DNA from: Pigmentiphaga aceris
Lineage (GTDB): Bacteria > Pseudomonadota > Gammaproteobacteria > Burkholderiales > Burkholderiaceae_B
Length of the DNA: 64,000 nt
Assembly (NCBI RefSeq): GCF_008119665.1
Contig: NZ_CP043046.1
Coordinates: 4,774,001-4,838,000, forward strand
Direction of reading: 5' to 3'
Shown: positions 23,786-36,944 of the stretch, piece after piece
Position numbering within the stretch: position 1 is the first letter of the stretch
Layout of the letters: each line of letters starts with the position of its first letter
Notes under the pieces: model-generated
Databases searched by the model: none
The model's input: only the letters and a program-made list of their open reading frames with translations
What the model was told of the DNA's origin: nothing
Program-made: the position numbers and the translations under genes

Positions 23786-25637
23786 GGGCATCTCCGCCAG
23801 CATCGATGGACGACTTGGCGTTTGCCTGTCCGAGCGCTGCGCCTTCTGTGCCGGCAGACATCAACCAGACCACTGCGCTGCCGGCAGGCACACTGCCCCC
23901 CTGTACGGCAGACGCTGCACCGGGCAGGCTCTCGTGCAACAGCTTGGCATCCAAGGCAGGCAGATCAGCCGTTACCGCATGATCCTCGCCCAGGTTCAAA
24001 TAAATGCGCAGGTGACTGCCATCGCCCAATTTCCACTGCGCCATGACGGATGACTCACCCAGCACCAGACTACGTTCGGCGCGTGCACCGGGAAGACGCG
24101 GCACGATCTCCTGCGCACGCAGCGCAAGCAGTTCGCGGGTGAGCGCAAGCCACGCCTGATTGTCGGCAGACTTCTCTGCTGCAAACGGGTTGGAATGCGT
24201 GAACGTCGATGCAGCGTTTGGATCAGGAATTTTCTCGCGCCGCACCGGGTCGGAAAACGCGGCGAAGTGGGCAAACTCACTGCGACGGCCTTCGCGCACG
24301 GCATCGGCCAGCTCGTCGTGGTGATCGGTGAAGAACAGGAACGGCGTGGTCGCGCCAAATTCTTCGCCCATGAACAGCATGGGAATCTGCGGCCCCAGCA
24401 ACAGCAAGGTATACGCAGCACGCAGCGCATCAGGCGGCGCAAGCGTCGTCAGCCGCTCGCCCAAGGCACGGTTGCCGGTCTGGTCATGATTCTGCAAGAA
24501 CAGCACAAATGCAGTGGGCGGCAAATAGCCGCTGGGCTCACCACGCGGTGCGCCTTTCTTGTGTACGGAAGGCTCGCCCTGGTAGACAAACCCTTCTTTC
24601 AGGAAACGCGCCAGCCGCTCGGCAGGACGATCGATATAGTCTTCGTAATAGCCTTCGGTCTCGCCCGTCAGCATGCGATGCAGGATGTTGTGCCCGTCAT
24701 CGTTCCACTGGGCAGTGAAGTCCGCAGCCAAGTGGCGAGCACCGTTGGTTTCGTTTTCCAGCACCAGGTGGATATGTCGCGACGGACCGACGGATTCACG
24801 CAGAAAGGCGGCCATCTCATCGAGCCATTGCGGGTCGGCAATCGCGTGCACGGCGTCGAAGCGCAGGCCGTCGAAACGGAAGTCCTGCAACCAGTACAAG
24901 GCGTTTTCTGCGAAGAACGCGCGTACCTCGGGCCGACGAAAATCGATGGAGGGTCCCCACGGGGTCTTCACGTCTTCACGGAAGAAATCCTTGGCGTAGG
25001 CCGACAGATAATTCCCATCGGGGCCGAAGTGGTTGTAGACCACATCCAGGAACACCATCAGGCCCAGACCATGCGCAGTATCGATCAGTGCGCGCAGTTC
25101 GTCGGGCGTACCGTAGGCGGCATCCGGGGCATACGGCAAGACGCCGTCGTAACCCCAGTTTCGTTTGCCCGGAAAATCTGCCACCGGCATCAGCTCAATC
25201 GCAGTGATGCCCAACGCAGCCAATTCCGGCAACCTTGCAGCAGCTGCTGCAAAGCCGCCCATCACCCCCACGTGCAATTCATACAGCACCGTTTCGTGCC
25301 AGGGACGACCACGCCAGTCAGCGTGCTGCCATGCATAGGCGGTGGGATCGACCACCACACTGGGGTCGTGCACATCGCCAGCCTGCGCACGTGACGCCGG
25401 GTCTGGCACCAGCAGTTCCGGTGACACACGGTACCGGTAACGCGCACCCGCACCGCACGCCATCACTGCTTCGAACCAGCCCTGCCCCACTGCCTGCATG
25501 ACAACGGGTGCCATGCCCTCGACTTCTACCGAGGCAGTGGTCAAGGACGGTGCCCAGAAACGAAATCTTGTCTGATCGTGCGCAAGCAAGCTGGCACCGA
25601 ATTCGGCACCCGCTGCCACAGTAGACACCGCTGACAT
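23778..25637 (-). CDS. treZ: Malto-oligosyltrehalose trehalohydrolase
   Basis: 619-residue GH13 enzyme that releases trehalose from maltooligosyl trehalose. An N-terminal CBM48-like domain (FRFWAPSLTTASVEVEGMAP) precedes the barrel, with DVVYNHFGPDGNYL, GLRFDAVHAI, LVLENETNGA and LQNHDQTGNRALG in the expected order. GGAG lies 6 nt before the ATG. The start is 2 nt past the glgX stop, and the 3' end overlaps malQ. Confidence 0.95.
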   Translation of the reverse strand: MSAVSTVAAGAEFGASLLAHDQTRFRFWAPSLTTASVEVEGMAPVVMQAVGQGWFEAVMACGAGARYRYRVSPELLVPDPASRAQAGDVHDPSVVVDPTAYAWQHADWRGRPWHETVLYELHVGVMGGFAAAAARLPELAALGITAIELMPVADFPGKRNWGYDGVLPYAPDAAYGTPDELRALIDTAHGLGLMVFLDVVYNHFGPDGNYLSAYAKDFFREDVKTPWGPSIDFRRPEVRAFFAENALYWLQDFRFDGLRFDAVHAIADPQWLDEMAAFLRESVGPSRHIHLVLENETNGARHLAADFTAQWNDDGHNILHRMLTGETEGYYEDYIDRPAERLARFLKEGFVYQGEPSVHKKGAPRGEPSGYLPPTAFVLFLQNHDQTGNRALGERLTTLAPPDALRAAYTLLLLGPQIPMLFMGEEFGATTPFLFFTDHHDELADAVREGRRSEFAHFAAFSDPVRREKIPDPNAASTFTHSNPFAAEKSADNQAWLALTRELLALRAQEIVPRLPGARAERSLVLGESSVMAQWKLGDGSHLRIYLNLGEDHAVTADLPALDAKLLHESLPGAASAVQGGSVPAGSAVVWLMSAGTEGAALGQANAKSSIDAGGDAHD

Positions 25638-25639
25638 GC

Positions 25640-27877
<2,238 letters not shown>

Positions 27878-27883
27878 GGGTGT

Positions 27884-30094
27884 TTATCCTTCGGGCTGCA
27901 AGAGCAAGGTAGCAAGGGGGGGAAGGGTCAGTGACAGCGAGAAAGGATGACCGTGGGCAGGAATTTCTTCCGCCTGACGTGCCCCGGCATTACCGACATC
28001 GCTGCCTCCGTATGAAGCGGAATCGGTATTGAGCACCTCGCGCCAGCGGCCGCCGTGCGGCACGCCGATGCGATAGTTTTCGCGCACGACAGGGGTGAAG
28101 CTGCTGACCGCCAGCACGTCACCCGAAGCGTCGCGGCGCAGGAATGCAAACACGCTGTTGTTGGCGTCATCGCCAATCAACCATGCAAAGCCTTCGTGTA
28201 CGTCGTCGCGCGTGTGCAGCGCGGGAATCTGTCGATACGTGCGGTTCAAGTCGCGCACCAGGCGTTGCACGCCTGCGTGCAAGGGGTCTTCCAAGCTGCC
28301 CCAGGCAATTTCGGCATCGTGATTCCACTCTGCCACCTGGGCCAGCTCACCGCCCATGAACATCAGCTTGCGGCCCGGGTGCGCCCACATGAAGCCGTAG
28401 TAAGCACGCAGGTTGGCAAACTTCTGCCAGCGATCGCCGGGCATCTTGCCGATCAGCGATCCCTTGCCATGCACCACTTCGTCGTGCGACAGGGGCAACA
28501 CGAAGTGTTCGGTATGCGCGTAGACCATGCCGAAGGTCATGCTGTGATGATGGTGGCGGCGATAGATCGGATTCAGTTCGACATAGTGCAAGGTGTCGTG
28601 CATCCAGCCCATGTTCCACTTGTAGTGGAAGCCCAGGCCACCCTGCTCTACTGGTGCCGTGACGCCTGGCCAGGCCGTCGATTCTTCGGCAATGGTGACT
28701 GCGCCCGGCACACGCTCGCGCACCGTGGTGTTCAGTTCACGCAGGAAGGCGATGGTCTCGTAGTTCTCGCGGCCACCATGAATGTTCGGAATCCATTCGC
28801 CTGCCTTGCGGCTGTAATCGCGATACAGCATCGAGGCCACGGCATCCACGCGCAGCCCGTCGATGTGATAACGCTCCAACCAGGTGAGCGCACTGGCGAT
28901 CATGAAATTACGTACCTCGTTGCGACCGAGGTTGTAGATCATGGTGTTCCAGTCTGGATGGAAACCTTCGCGCGGGTCTTGGTATTCGTACAGCGCGGTG
29001 CCGTCGAATTGCACCAGGCCGTGTGCGTCGTTCGGGAAGTGGGCAGGTACCCAATCCAGAATCACACCGATGTCTGCCTGATGGCATTGATCGACAAAGC
29101 GCGCAAACGCTTCCGGCGATCCGAAACGCGAGCTGGGCGCAAACATGCCCAGCGGTTGATACCCCCATGACCCCCCGAAGGGGTGTTCCATCACAGGCAT
29201 CAATTCGATGTGCGTATAGCCCATCTCGACCGCGTAGGGAATCAGCCTGTCGGTCAGGGTGTCCCAGGTGCAGTCACCGGGCTTGGTGTCGCGCAGCCAC
29301 GACCCTGCTTGCACCTCGTAGATGGACATCGGCGCGTCGTATTGCTGGCGCGGCCCACGGCCCGCCATCCAGGCCGCGTCGTTCCACACGAAGTCTTCCG
29401 CAGCGGACACCACCGAGGCAGTTGCGGGCGACACCTCGGCCTGATGCGCCACCGGGTCAGCCTTGGTACGCACCTGGCCGTCCGATCCCAGAATTTCAAA
29501 CTTGTAGGCAGACCCTGCACGCACGCCTGGAATGAACAATTCCCAGACGCCCGCGCCGAAGTGCACCCGCATCGGGTGACGGCGGCCGTCCCAGCTGTTG
29601 AAATCGCCCACTACCGATACGCGACGGGCATTGGGTGCCCATACGGCGAAGCGCACGCCGGCCACGCCATCGACGTCGACCAGGTGCGCGCCAAGCATGC
29701 GATCCAGTTCAGGGTGGCGTCCCTCGGACAAGGCTTGCAAGCCGTCGGCAGGCAACTGCACGCCAAAGGCGTAGGGGTCATGCGTGTCTTGAATGCCGCC
29801 AGGCCATTGGATACGCAGGCGGTAGGCCGTGGCTTGGCCAGCGTTCAAGTCAGTGTTCAGCAGCGCGGCAAACATGCCGTCACGTACGGACGGAAGCTCG
29901 ATGTCGCTGCCGTTGTGAGTGATCAGGGTGACGGATTCGGCACCCGGCAGGAAGGCACGTGCCTCCGTGCCACCCGGCGTGCGATGCACGCCGAGTACGG
30001 CAAAAGGATCGTGGTGTTGGGCGCGCGCAAGCAGGTCGATGTCGCGAGCCAGCGCGTCGGCCAGCACGTAATCCGTCTCAGACGTCGCGGTCAT
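27884..30094 (-). CDS. glgB: 1,4-alpha-glucan branching enzyme
   Basis: 736-residue GH13 enzyme that creates alpha-1,6 branches in the growing glucan. An N-terminal extension ([20 protein letters not shown]) and a CBM48 ([20 protein letters not shown]) precede the barrel. Active-site segments: [48 protein letters not shown] and [15 protein letters not shown]. The ATG overlaps the treS stop (ATGA), so translation is coupled to the enzyme that provides maltose-1-phosphate. Confidence 0.96.
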   Translation of the reverse strand: MTATSETDYVLADALARDIDLLARAQHHDPFAVLGVHRTPGGTEARAFLPGAESVTLITHNGSDIELPSVRDGMFAALLNTDLNAGQATAYRLRIQWPGGIQDTHDPYAFGVQLPADGLQALSEGRHPELDRMLGAHLVDVDGVAGVRFAVWAPNARRVSVVGDFNSWDGRRHPMRVHFGAGVWELFIPGVRAGSAYKFEILGSDGQVRTKADPVAHQAEVSPATASVVSAAEDFVWNDAAWMAGRGPRQQYDAPMSIYEVQAGSWLRDTKPGDCTWDTLTDRLIPYAVEMGYTHIELMPVMEHPFGGSWGYQPLGMFAPSSRFGSPEAFARFVDQCHQADIGVILDWVPAHFPNDAHGLVQFDGTALYEYQDPREGFHPDWNTMIYNLGRNEVRNFMIASALTWLERYHIDGLRVDAVASMLYRDYSRKAGEWIPNIHGGRENYETIAFLRELNTTVRERVPGAVTIAEESTAWPGVTAPVEQGGLGFHYKWNMGWMHDTLHYVELNPIYRRHHHHSMTFGMVYAHTEHFVLPLSHDEVVHGKGSLIGKMPGDRWQKFANLRAYYGFMWAHPGRKLMFMGGELAQVAEWNHDAEIAWGSLEDPLHAGVQRLVRDLNRTYRQIPALHTRDDVHEGFAWLIGDDANNSVFAFLRRDASGDVLAVSSFTPVVRENYRIGVPHGGRWREVLNTDSASYGGSDVGNAGARQAEEIPAHGHPFSLSLTLPPLATLLLQPEG

Positions 30095-33000
30095 CGTTGT
30101 TTCTCAGTGGCATGGTGTTCGGGGTGTAGCAATCGGGAGGCCAGCTCATGCAGACCTCGCACGGGGATACCGATCCAGGTGGGTCGATTGGCTGCTTCGT
30201 AGACGATTTCATAGGCTGCCTTCTCAACCAAGGCAAGATCCAGCGCGGCACCTTCGGTCTGCGTGTTCAACCACGGATGCTCGGCGCTGCGTGCGCTTGC
30301 AAAATACGCATCCAGGAAGGCACGGGACGCGCTGTCACGGAAGCGGCCCAGCAGATCGAGACGACGCTGGCGCACGGTCTGCGCCGCAGGGACCGCCGAT
30401 GCGCTGGCCGGGTCAGCCTGCACCTTGGCCGGGTCCTCGGGCTTGTCCAGCGATGCCACGGCGTAATCGAAGGAACGCAGCAAACCGGCCACATCGCGCA
30501 TCGGGCTGCTCTTTTTGCGGCGTGCCTCGACTGGCCTGGCAGGCTCGCCCTCGAAGTCGATCAAGTAGGCGTCGCTCTGTGCGACCAGCACCTGACCAAG
30601 ATGGAAGTCGCCGTGGATACGGATCTGCTTGTCACCCACGCCGAAGTCGGCAAGGCGACCAATCACGTCGAACAAGTCTTCGCGCTTGGTGATCAGGTCT
30701 TCAGCCAATTGACGCACGGCCGGGTCCGCCCATTCGCGGGGCTGGGCCAATGCATCCAAGGCCTTCACCAGCATGTCGCGCACTTCTTCGGCACGTGTCT
30801 TCACGGCCGATGCATCCAGCGTCTGCGGTGCAAATGCCTCGTCGTCCGACGGCGCAGCCAGCACGGCGTGCAGCTCGGCAACTCGGGTACCGATTGCGGC
30901 AGCCAATGCGCCGTACCCAGCAAGTTCTTCTTCGTAGCTATCAACGGTTTCACCCGTCAAGGCCGCGTTGTCCAAGGTGCCGTTCAGATAATTCAGGGTC
31001 CATTCCCAGGCATTGCCCTGGTTGGGAATATTGGCTTGCAAAATGGCCAGCGTGTAGGGCGTTCCGCCTTCACCGATGCGCACCAGCTCACCCACCAGCG
31101 CACCAATGTTGCGGTAGCCGCGTGCGGTCAGATAACGCGTCATCTCGGCTTCCGGGTGGATGCCCGGCACGATGCGGCGCACCACCTTCAGCATGAGCTT
31201 CGCGTCGACGATCAGCGAGCTGTTGGACTGCTCGGCCGACAACCAATTGATAACCGGTTGCTCAGAGAAAACGATGTCGTCCAGGCCGGGTTCGGTGCGG
31301 AACACCAGTTCAGCGGTCGTCCCCAGTTTCAACACACTGCGCTTGCGCCAATGCTCGATCATGGCCAGCGCAAAGGCAGGTGTGGCGAACGCGTCGGTCA
31401 TCTTGCCGACCTGCGGACCACGACGCACACCGGCCAGCGCAAGCTGCTGTTCAAGCGGGGACATGTTGTCGTCCCACACCAGCTTGACCGGCAGTGCATA
31501 ACGCTCGGGTTGCCCTTCGACAACCGCTTCGATCTCGGCGAAATACAGGTCGCCGCGATTGCCCGCAAGCGGTGCGGCGTGCACCACGCGGGCGGAATCC
31601 AGATGCCGATCCTTCGACGCAAACCAGCGACGACGCGCCAGGTAAGCAGGCAAGACTTCCAGTTCGAGCGACTTGCGCGAACCTTCCATCAATTGATAGC
31701 CCTCGCGGTCACGCAGCACCAGGGTCGCGAACTCGGGCATCTGTTCCGAGGTCTGGGTATGCCAGGACGGCGGTGCGGCCTCCGAACTCAGCTCGAACCA
31801 ATAGAAGCCGTAAGGCGGCAAGGTCAGCAGGTAGGTCAGTTCGCCAATCGGCGGGAACGGCGTTCCACCCAGCAGCTCAACGGGTACCCGACCTTGGTAG
31901 GTGGACAAGTCCAGTTCGACTGCCTGTGGGGCATTCGACAGATTGACCACACACAGGATCGTGTCGCCTTCGTACTCGCGCACATACGCCAGAATCTTGC
32001 GGTTGCCTGGGTACAGGAAGTTCAGCGAACCCCGACCGAAAGCCTGATGCTGGCGACGCTTGGCCAGCATGCGGCGCATCCAGTTCAACAGCGAATGCGG
32101 GTCGCGGTGCTGCGCTTCCACGTTCACCGCCTGGAAGCCGTATTGCGGGCTTTGCAGCGCGGGCAGCACCAGGTTTTCCGGGTCGGCACGCGAGAAACCG
32201 CCATTGCGGTCAGGCGACCATTGCATCGGTGTGCGCACGCCATCGCGGTCACCCAGGTGAATGTTGTCACCCATGCCGATTTCATCGCCGTAATAGATCA
32301 CCGGCGTACCAGGCATCGACAGCAACAGGCTGTTCATCAATTCGATGCGGCGGCGATCACGTTCCAGCAGCGGTGCCAAGCGGCGACGAATGCCCAGGTT
32401 GATCCGCGCACGTCGGTCGGCAGCGTAGAAATTCCACAGGTAATCACGCTCCGCGCTGGTCACCATCTCAAGCGTCAGCTCGTCATGGTTGCGCAGGAAA
32501 ATTGCCCATTGGCAGTCGCCCGGAATGTCGGGCGTCTGCCGCATGATGTCGGTAATCGGGAAACGGTCTTCACGCGCGATGGCCATATACATACGCGGCA
32601 TCAGCGGGAAGTGGAAGGACATATGGCATTCGTCGCCCTGCCCGAAATACTCCTGTGCGTCTTCGGGCCACTGATTGGCTTCTGCCAGCAGCAGCCGGTT
32701 CTTGTAGGACGCATCCAGATTCGCGCGAATCTGCTTCAGGATGTTGTGCGTCTCGGGCAGGTTCTCGTTGTTGGTGCCCTCGCGCTCGATCAGGTAAGGC
32801 ACGGCGTCCAGACGCAGGCCATCGACCCCGAGGTCGAGCCAGAAACGCATGACCCCAAGCACTTCTTTCAGCACCTGCGGATTGTCGAAGTTCAGGTCGG
32901 GCTGATGCGAATAGAAGCGATGCCAGAAGTAGGCATTGGCGACCGGGTCCCAGGTCCAGTTGGACTTTTCGGTATCCAGGAAAATAACCCGTGTGCCCGA

Positions 33001-33447
33001 ATAGGCCTGGTCATTGTCGGACCACACATAGAAGTCGCGCTCGGGCGATCCGGGCGGCGCATTGCGCGCGCGCTGGAACCACGGATGCTGATCAGAGGTG
33101 TGGTTGATCACCAGTTCGGTCACCACGCGAATGCCACGCGTGTGCGCTTCCGCAATCAGGCGACGCAGGTCTGCAATAGTGCCGTAATCGTCGTGCACAC
33201 CACGGTACTCGGCAATGTCGTACCCATCATCACGACGCGGCGACGGATAGAACGGCAGCAGCCAGATGGTGTCGACACCCAGTTCCGCGATGTAGTCCAA
33301 CTTGGAAATCAGGCCGGGGAAGTCACCGATGCCATCATTGTTGGAATCGAAGAATGACTTCAGGTGCAACTGATAAATGACGGCGTCTTTGTACCAGGTC
33401 GGATCGTCCTGGTTCGACGTATTGACTTGCGGAGCGCTGTTTTCCAT
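30091..33447 (-). CDS. treS: Trehalose synthase fused to maltokinase
   Basis: 1118-residue two-enzyme fusion. Residues 1-550 are the GH13 TreS that interconverts trehalose and maltose, with Asp214 in DGLRLDAV, Glu256 in LLAEANQW and His321-Asp322 in [10 protein letters not shown]. From about residue 575 a maltokinase (Mak/Pep2) domain begins; its [12 protein letters not shown] (944-955) and [11 protein letters not shown] are the kinase catalytic and metal-binding segments. The fusion channels trehalose through maltose to maltose-1-phosphate, the donor of GlgE, whose gene lies immediately upstream. Ribosome site is weak (GGAAG, about 11 nt). Confidence 0.95.
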   Translation of the reverse strand: MENSAPQVNTSNQDDPTWYKDAVIYQLHLKSFFDSNNDGIGDFPGLISKLDYIAELGVDTIWLLPFYPSPRRDDGYDIAEYRGVHDDYGTIADLRRLIAEAHTRGIRVVTELVINHTSDQHPWFQRARNAPPGSPERDFYVWSDNDQAYSGTRVIFLDTEKSNWTWDPVANAYFWHRFYSHQPDLNFDNPQVLKEVLGVMRFWLDLGVDGLRLDAVPYLIEREGTNNENLPETHNILKQIRANLDASYKNRLLLAEANQWPEDAQEYFGQGDECHMSFHFPLMPRMYMAIAREDRFPITDIMRQTPDIPGDCQWAIFLRNHDELTLEMVTSAERDYLWNFYAADRRARINLGIRRRLAPLLERDRRRIELMNSLLLSMPGTPVIYYGDEIGMGDNIHLGDRDGVRTPMQWSPDRNGGFSRADPENLVLPALQSPQYGFQAVNVEAQHRDPHSLLNWMRRMLAKRRQHQAFGRGSLNFLYPGNRKILAYVREYEGDTILCVVNLSNAPQAVELDLSTYQGRVPVELLGGTPFPPIGELTYLLTLPPYGFYWFELSSEAAPPSWHTQTSEQMPEFATLVLRDREGYQLMEGSRKSLELEVLPAYLARRRWFASKDRHLDSARVVHAAPLAGNRGDLYFAEIEAVVEGQPERYALPVKLVWDDNMSPLEQQLALAGVRRGPQVGKMTDAFATPAFALAMIEHWRKRSVLKLGTTAELVFRTEPGLDDIVFSEQPVINWLSAEQSNSSLIVDAKLMLKVVRRIVPGIHPEAEMTRYLTARGYRNIGALVGELVRIGEGGTPYTLAILQANIPNQGNAWEWTLNYLNGTLDNAALTGETVDSYEEELAGYGALAAAIGTRVAELHAVLAAPSDDEAFAPQTLDASAVKTRAEEVRDMLVKALDALAQPREWADPAVRQLAEDLITKREDLFDVIGRLADFGVGDKQIRIHGDFHLGQVLVAQSDAYLIDFEGEPARPVEARRKKSSPMRDVAGLLRSFDYAVASLDKPEDPAKVQADPASASAVPAAQTVRQRRLDLLGRFRDSASRAFLDAYFASARSAEHPWLNTQTEGAALDLALVEKAAYEIVYEAANRPTWIGIPVRGLHELASRLLHPEHHATEKQR

Positions 33448-33521
33448 GGGTGTCTGTTCTTCCGCTTGTATGCGGCGGTGCGCCGCTTTATATATCGCTT
33501 GGTATGCCTTTCATCGGTCGG

Positions 33522-33549
33522 TGCATGGGCTCATGTTTGAGCCCATGCA
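33522..33549 (-). other. Hairpin between glgE and treS
   Basis: Perfect 12-bp stem TGCATGGGCTCA (33522-33533) / TGAGCCCATGCA (33538-33549), 4-nt loop, in the 111-nt gap that is the longest spacer inside the operon. No T tract follows in the direction of transcription, so it may be a processing or mRNA-stability element that sets different levels of GlgE and TreS. Confidence 0.6.
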
Positions 33550-33558
33550 GAAGCCTGC

Positions 33559-36500
33559 TCAAGGTCCTACCGAAATGCGCCAGATTGCATACGGCTGGCT
33601 CGGGTCCAGGTAAATGCCCCGATGCCATTCAGTCCAGGTTTCGCGCTGGCCGGTCAACAGGTTTTCCACCTGCAAGGCAGCATCGTTGGGCAGCCCGAAG
33701 TCGCCACGTGCCAGCTCGACGCGCGTCCACTGCGGCGCATGCGGATTCATGTTCACAGCCACCAGCACCACGTTGTCGCGCTCGGGCGTGGACTTGGAAT
33801 AGACGAGCATCTGGTCGTTGTCACCGTTGTGGAAACGCAGTCCCAAGTGGGTATGCAAGGCCGGGTTCGCACGTCTAATGAGGTTCAGGCGGGTGATGTC
33901 GGCAACGATGTTGCCCGGGCGCTGGTAGTCCCACACCCGGATCTCGTACTTCTCCGAATCCAGGTACTCCTCTTTGCCCGGCACGGGTGCCGCATCGCAC
34001 AGCTCGAAGCCGTTGTATACCCCCCATAGACCGGACAAGGTAGCCGCCAACGCGGCACGAATCTGGAACCCGGCACGTCCTGATCGTTGCAGGAAGCGTG
34101 GGTTGATATCGGGTGTGTTGACGAAGAAATGCGGGCGGAAGAAATCGGCCACAGGTGCCTGATTCAGCTCTTCCAGGTACTCACGCATTTCGCCTGCAAA
34201 TTCGCGCCAGGTGAAGTAGGTGTACGACTGCGAGAACCCCACCTTGGCCAGGCGATACATCATCTTGGGTTTGGTGAACGCTTCCGACAGGAAGAGCGTA
34301 TCGGGATACTGCGCCTGCACCTCGGCGATCATCCATTCCCAGAATGCCAGGGGTTTGGTGTGCGGGTTGTCGACACGGAACGTACGAACACCCTCGCGCG
34401 CCCAGTGCAGCACCACATCACGCAAGGCTTGCCACAGACCACCTGCCGGGCCTTGCGAGGCATCTGCTGCCTGATGGCTGCCGGGCGGATAGAACTCGAC
34501 GTTGACGATGTCTTCGTATTTCTTCGGCGGGTTCTCTGCGTACTTGATCGTGCCATCGGCCCGCCATGCAAACCACTCCGGGTGATCGCGCAGCCACGGG
34601 TGGTCGGGAGAACACTGAATGGCGAAATCGAGTGCGATTTCCAGACCATGCTCACGGGCTGCTTTCAACAAGCGCCGGAAGTCCTGCACGGTGCCCAGTT
34701 CCGGATGCAGCGCATCGTGGCCACCTGCCTCCGAGCCAATGGCATACGGGCTGCCCGGATCGTCCGGCCCGGCAGTCAGGCTGTTGTTGCGCCCCTTGCG
34801 ATGCTGTCGGCCGATCGGGTGGATGGGCGGAAAGTACAGCACATCAAAGCCCATGTCGCGCACCATCGGCAGACGGGCAATCACGTCGTCGAAGGTACCG
34901 TGGCGATTGACGTCGCCGCTTTGCGAACGAGGGAACAATTCATACCAGCTGGAGAAACCGGCGGCTTCACGTTCCACCAGCAAAGGCAGTGCAGGTGCGT
35001 GCACCAGCTGGAATTCGCGCAATTCCAAAGGCAGCATGGCGTCGGCCAGCGCATCGGAAAGCAGAATCTCCAGTTCGGCCGGATCAAGCGGCGCGATCGG
35101 CTTCTTGCGGCCCGTCTTGCCTGCTGCCGGCGGTGTCGGGGCGTGAGTGGCCTTCGGGTCGATATTCAAAGAATCCGCCAGCGCAGCCAGTTCGCTGTGT
35201 TCGCGATCACCCACGGCAGCCAGCGTCTCGGCAATCAGCACCTTGCCTTCACGCGCTTCCACCGACACGTCGATGCCAGCCTTGACCTTCTTGGCCATTT
35301 CGTCGCGCCAGGTGGCGAAGCGATCACGCCAGGCGACTACCGTGAATTCGTGACGCCCCAGACGTTCGGGCGAGAAGCTGCCGGCCCAGCGGTCATTGTT
35401 GACCAGGCTCATGCGTACTTCCGTCCATTCGACCGTATCGACGGGCCGCCACCACAGCGCCACACCGATCTTCTCGTGGCCATCGGTGAAGACATCGGCC
35501 TCGACCCGAACCGGGCGCGCAACCGTGCGTTTGACCGGATACGCGCCGTTATCCACCGAAGGCGATACGGCTTCGATCACCATGCGTGGACGTGCCAGCG
35601 CAGTTGCCAGGCGCTTGCGCTGCGCGGCCGGTGCCAGCTGTCTTGCCGCCAGACGTACCGCAGGCAGATTGCGTGCCGACACGTGCACCACTTCTGCGCC
35701 TTGCAGCGTAGTGGGCGCATTGGTGACGTCAATGTGGCTGTAGTCATCGGGCAAGCGCGACTGCACGGTCTGCCAGGACAAGGGCACAGCTTGTCTGTCG
35801 TTCGGATTGAAGACGGTCAAGGTGGCAGTACGTGCTGGCGAACGCGCGTCTTCCTGCGCAGGCCGCACTGGCGCGCGCAACAAGGCACCGACGGCAGCAT
35901 CCGGTCCGGTCAGCTGACGCGGCGGTGCAAGCGGCACGTCCACACCCGCCAGACTCTGGTTTGCCGCAATGATCTCAGACGCCAGCTCGTCGGCGGAATC
36001 TGCATCGCCTTCGAAGCCGGCGGGCACCAATATGCCATCGCCGATTGCCACAGCCGTCCACAACACACGGCACGCATCTTCACGCGTAGCGGGCTGGCCC
36101 GGCCGCACTCGCAGCGGGTCTTCCACTGGCGCGATTACTGCACCCACGGCAGACAATCTGGCATGTTCTTCCAGCATCCAGGGCGCGCGAAAATCCCACC
36201 ACGGCAAGGACGCGTAGACCGCATCAAAGCCGGCCGTTTTCAAGCCGTGCACGCCCTCGGCACTGATACCAGGCGTCCAGGCAGTTGCCTTGATCGAAGG
36301 ATGGCGGGCACGAACAGGGTCAAGAATCGACGCCCATGCCTGCGCAGGCAGGCGCTGGGCACCAAGGAAACGCCATCCGGCAATGCCTGCATCGCCCCAG
36401 GCAGTCAGGCGCGCCGACCATGTCTCGGCAAATCCGCTCGGAAGCTGTCCACCCTCAAGCAGCAGTTCGGCCACATGTCGCGCACCAAAACCCTGACGCG

Positions 36501-36900
36501 GGTCAAGCGCATCACGATCGGGGTCGAGCACACGGCGATACCAATGCAAATGCTCATGATGCGCATCGCTATCTGCACCAACCTGATCGAGCACCACGTC
36601 GAACCAGATGGACAAGCCACGCGCTGCCGCTGCCGCCACGAGTAAAGGAATGGCGGCATCAAGCGATGCGTCACCCAATGCGGTGCTGGCGCGTTGCCAA
36701 TTCTCGGGAAGGGAGTTGTCGCCCGTATGGGCAGCCAATGTGCCGAACAGGACGGTATCGAAGCCAAGTGCTTTGGCCCGATCAAGCGTCGACAACCAGG
36801 AGGCATGCGGCGCAAGGCCTTGCTCCTGATTGTTCCAAGCTTCAAGCGTGCGGGGATCTACGTAATAAATACGCGGGCGGAACGCCTCTCTATCAGTCAT
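33559..36900 (-). CDS. glgE: GlgE maltosyltransferase with N-terminal pseudo-amylase domain
   Basis: 1113 residues. The GlgE core (about 440-1113) uses alpha-maltose-1-phosphate to extend alpha-1,4-glucan. Its N domain begins VIEAVSPSVDNG. The barrel has Asp844 in FRVDNPHTKP (nucleophile) and Glu873 in LSEAFTKPKM (acid/base). Residues 1-430 form an extra domain laid out like a GH13 barrel but with the catalytic positions replaced: DVVLDQ (101-106), GWRFLGAQ (175-182), TAWTPG (206-211). Canonical GlgE is about 660-700 residues, so this is a long variant. ATG 36900 (MTDREAF) with AAGG 7 nt upstream is preferred over 36948, which overlaps glgA. Confidence 0.93.
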   Translation of the reverse strand: MTDREAFRPRIYYVDPRTLEAWNNQEQGLAPHASWLSTLDRAKALGFDTVLFGTLAAHTGDNSLPENWQRASTALGDASLDAAIPLLVAAAAARGLSIWFDVVLDQVGADSDAHHEHLHWYRRVLDPDRDALDPRQGFGARHVAELLLEGGQLPSGFAETWSARLTAWGDAGIAGWRFLGAQRLPAQAWASILDPVRARHPSIKATAWTPGISAEGVHGLKTAGFDAVYASLPWWDFRAPWMLEEHARLSAVGAVIAPVEDPLRVRPGQPATREDACRVLWTAVAIGDGILVPAGFEGDADSADELASEIIAANQSLAGVDVPLAPPRQLTGPDAAVGALLRAPVRPAQEDARSPARTATLTVFNPNDRQAVPLSWQTVQSRLPDDYSHIDVTNAPTTLQGAEVVHVSARNLPAVRLAARQLAPAAQRKRLATALARPRMVIEAVSPSVDNGAYPVKRTVARPVRVEADVFTDGHEKIGVALWWRPVDTVEWTEVRMSLVNNDRWAGSFSPERLGRHEFTVVAWRDRFATWRDEMAKKVKAGIDVSVEAREGKVLIAETLAAVGDREHSELAALADSLNIDPKATHAPTPPAAGKTGRKKPIAPLDPAELEILLSDALADAMLPLELREFQLVHAPALPLLVEREAAGFSSWYELFPRSQSGDVNRHGTFDDVIARLPMVRDMGFDVLYFPPIHPIGRQHRKGRNNSLTAGPDDPGSPYAIGSEAGGHDALHPELGTVQDFRRLLKAAREHGLEIALDFAIQCSPDHPWLRDHPEWFAWRADGTIKYAENPPKKYEDIVNVEFYPPGSHQAADASQGPAGGLWQALRDVVLHWAREGVRTFRVDNPHTKPLAFWEWMIAEVQAQYPDTLFLSEAFTKPKMMYRLAKVGFSQSYTYFTWREFAGEMREYLEELNQAPVADFFRPHFFVNTPDINPRFLQRSGRAGFQIRAALAATLSGLWGVYNGFELCDAAPVPGKEEYLDSEKYEIRVWDYQRPGNIVADITRLNLIRRANPALHTHLGLRFHNGDNDQMLVYSKSTPERDNVVLVAVNMNPHAPQWTRVELARGDFGLPNDAALQVENLLTGQRETWTEWHRGIYLDPSQPYAIWRISVGP

Positions 36901-36944
36901 GGAAAACCTTTTTGGATCGGCGTTCAGCCAGGAAATGAATACGC

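Noticed and set aside
30148..33357. 1069-codon open frame antisense to treS-maltokinase
   Set aside because: It mirrors the codon positions of the strongly supported TreS-maltokinase gene, has no ribosome site and no family likeness. Long antisense frames are expected opposite GC-biased genes.
34087..36645. 852-codon frame antisense to glgE
   Set aside because: Same shadow effect; GlgE motifs on the minus strand are decisive.
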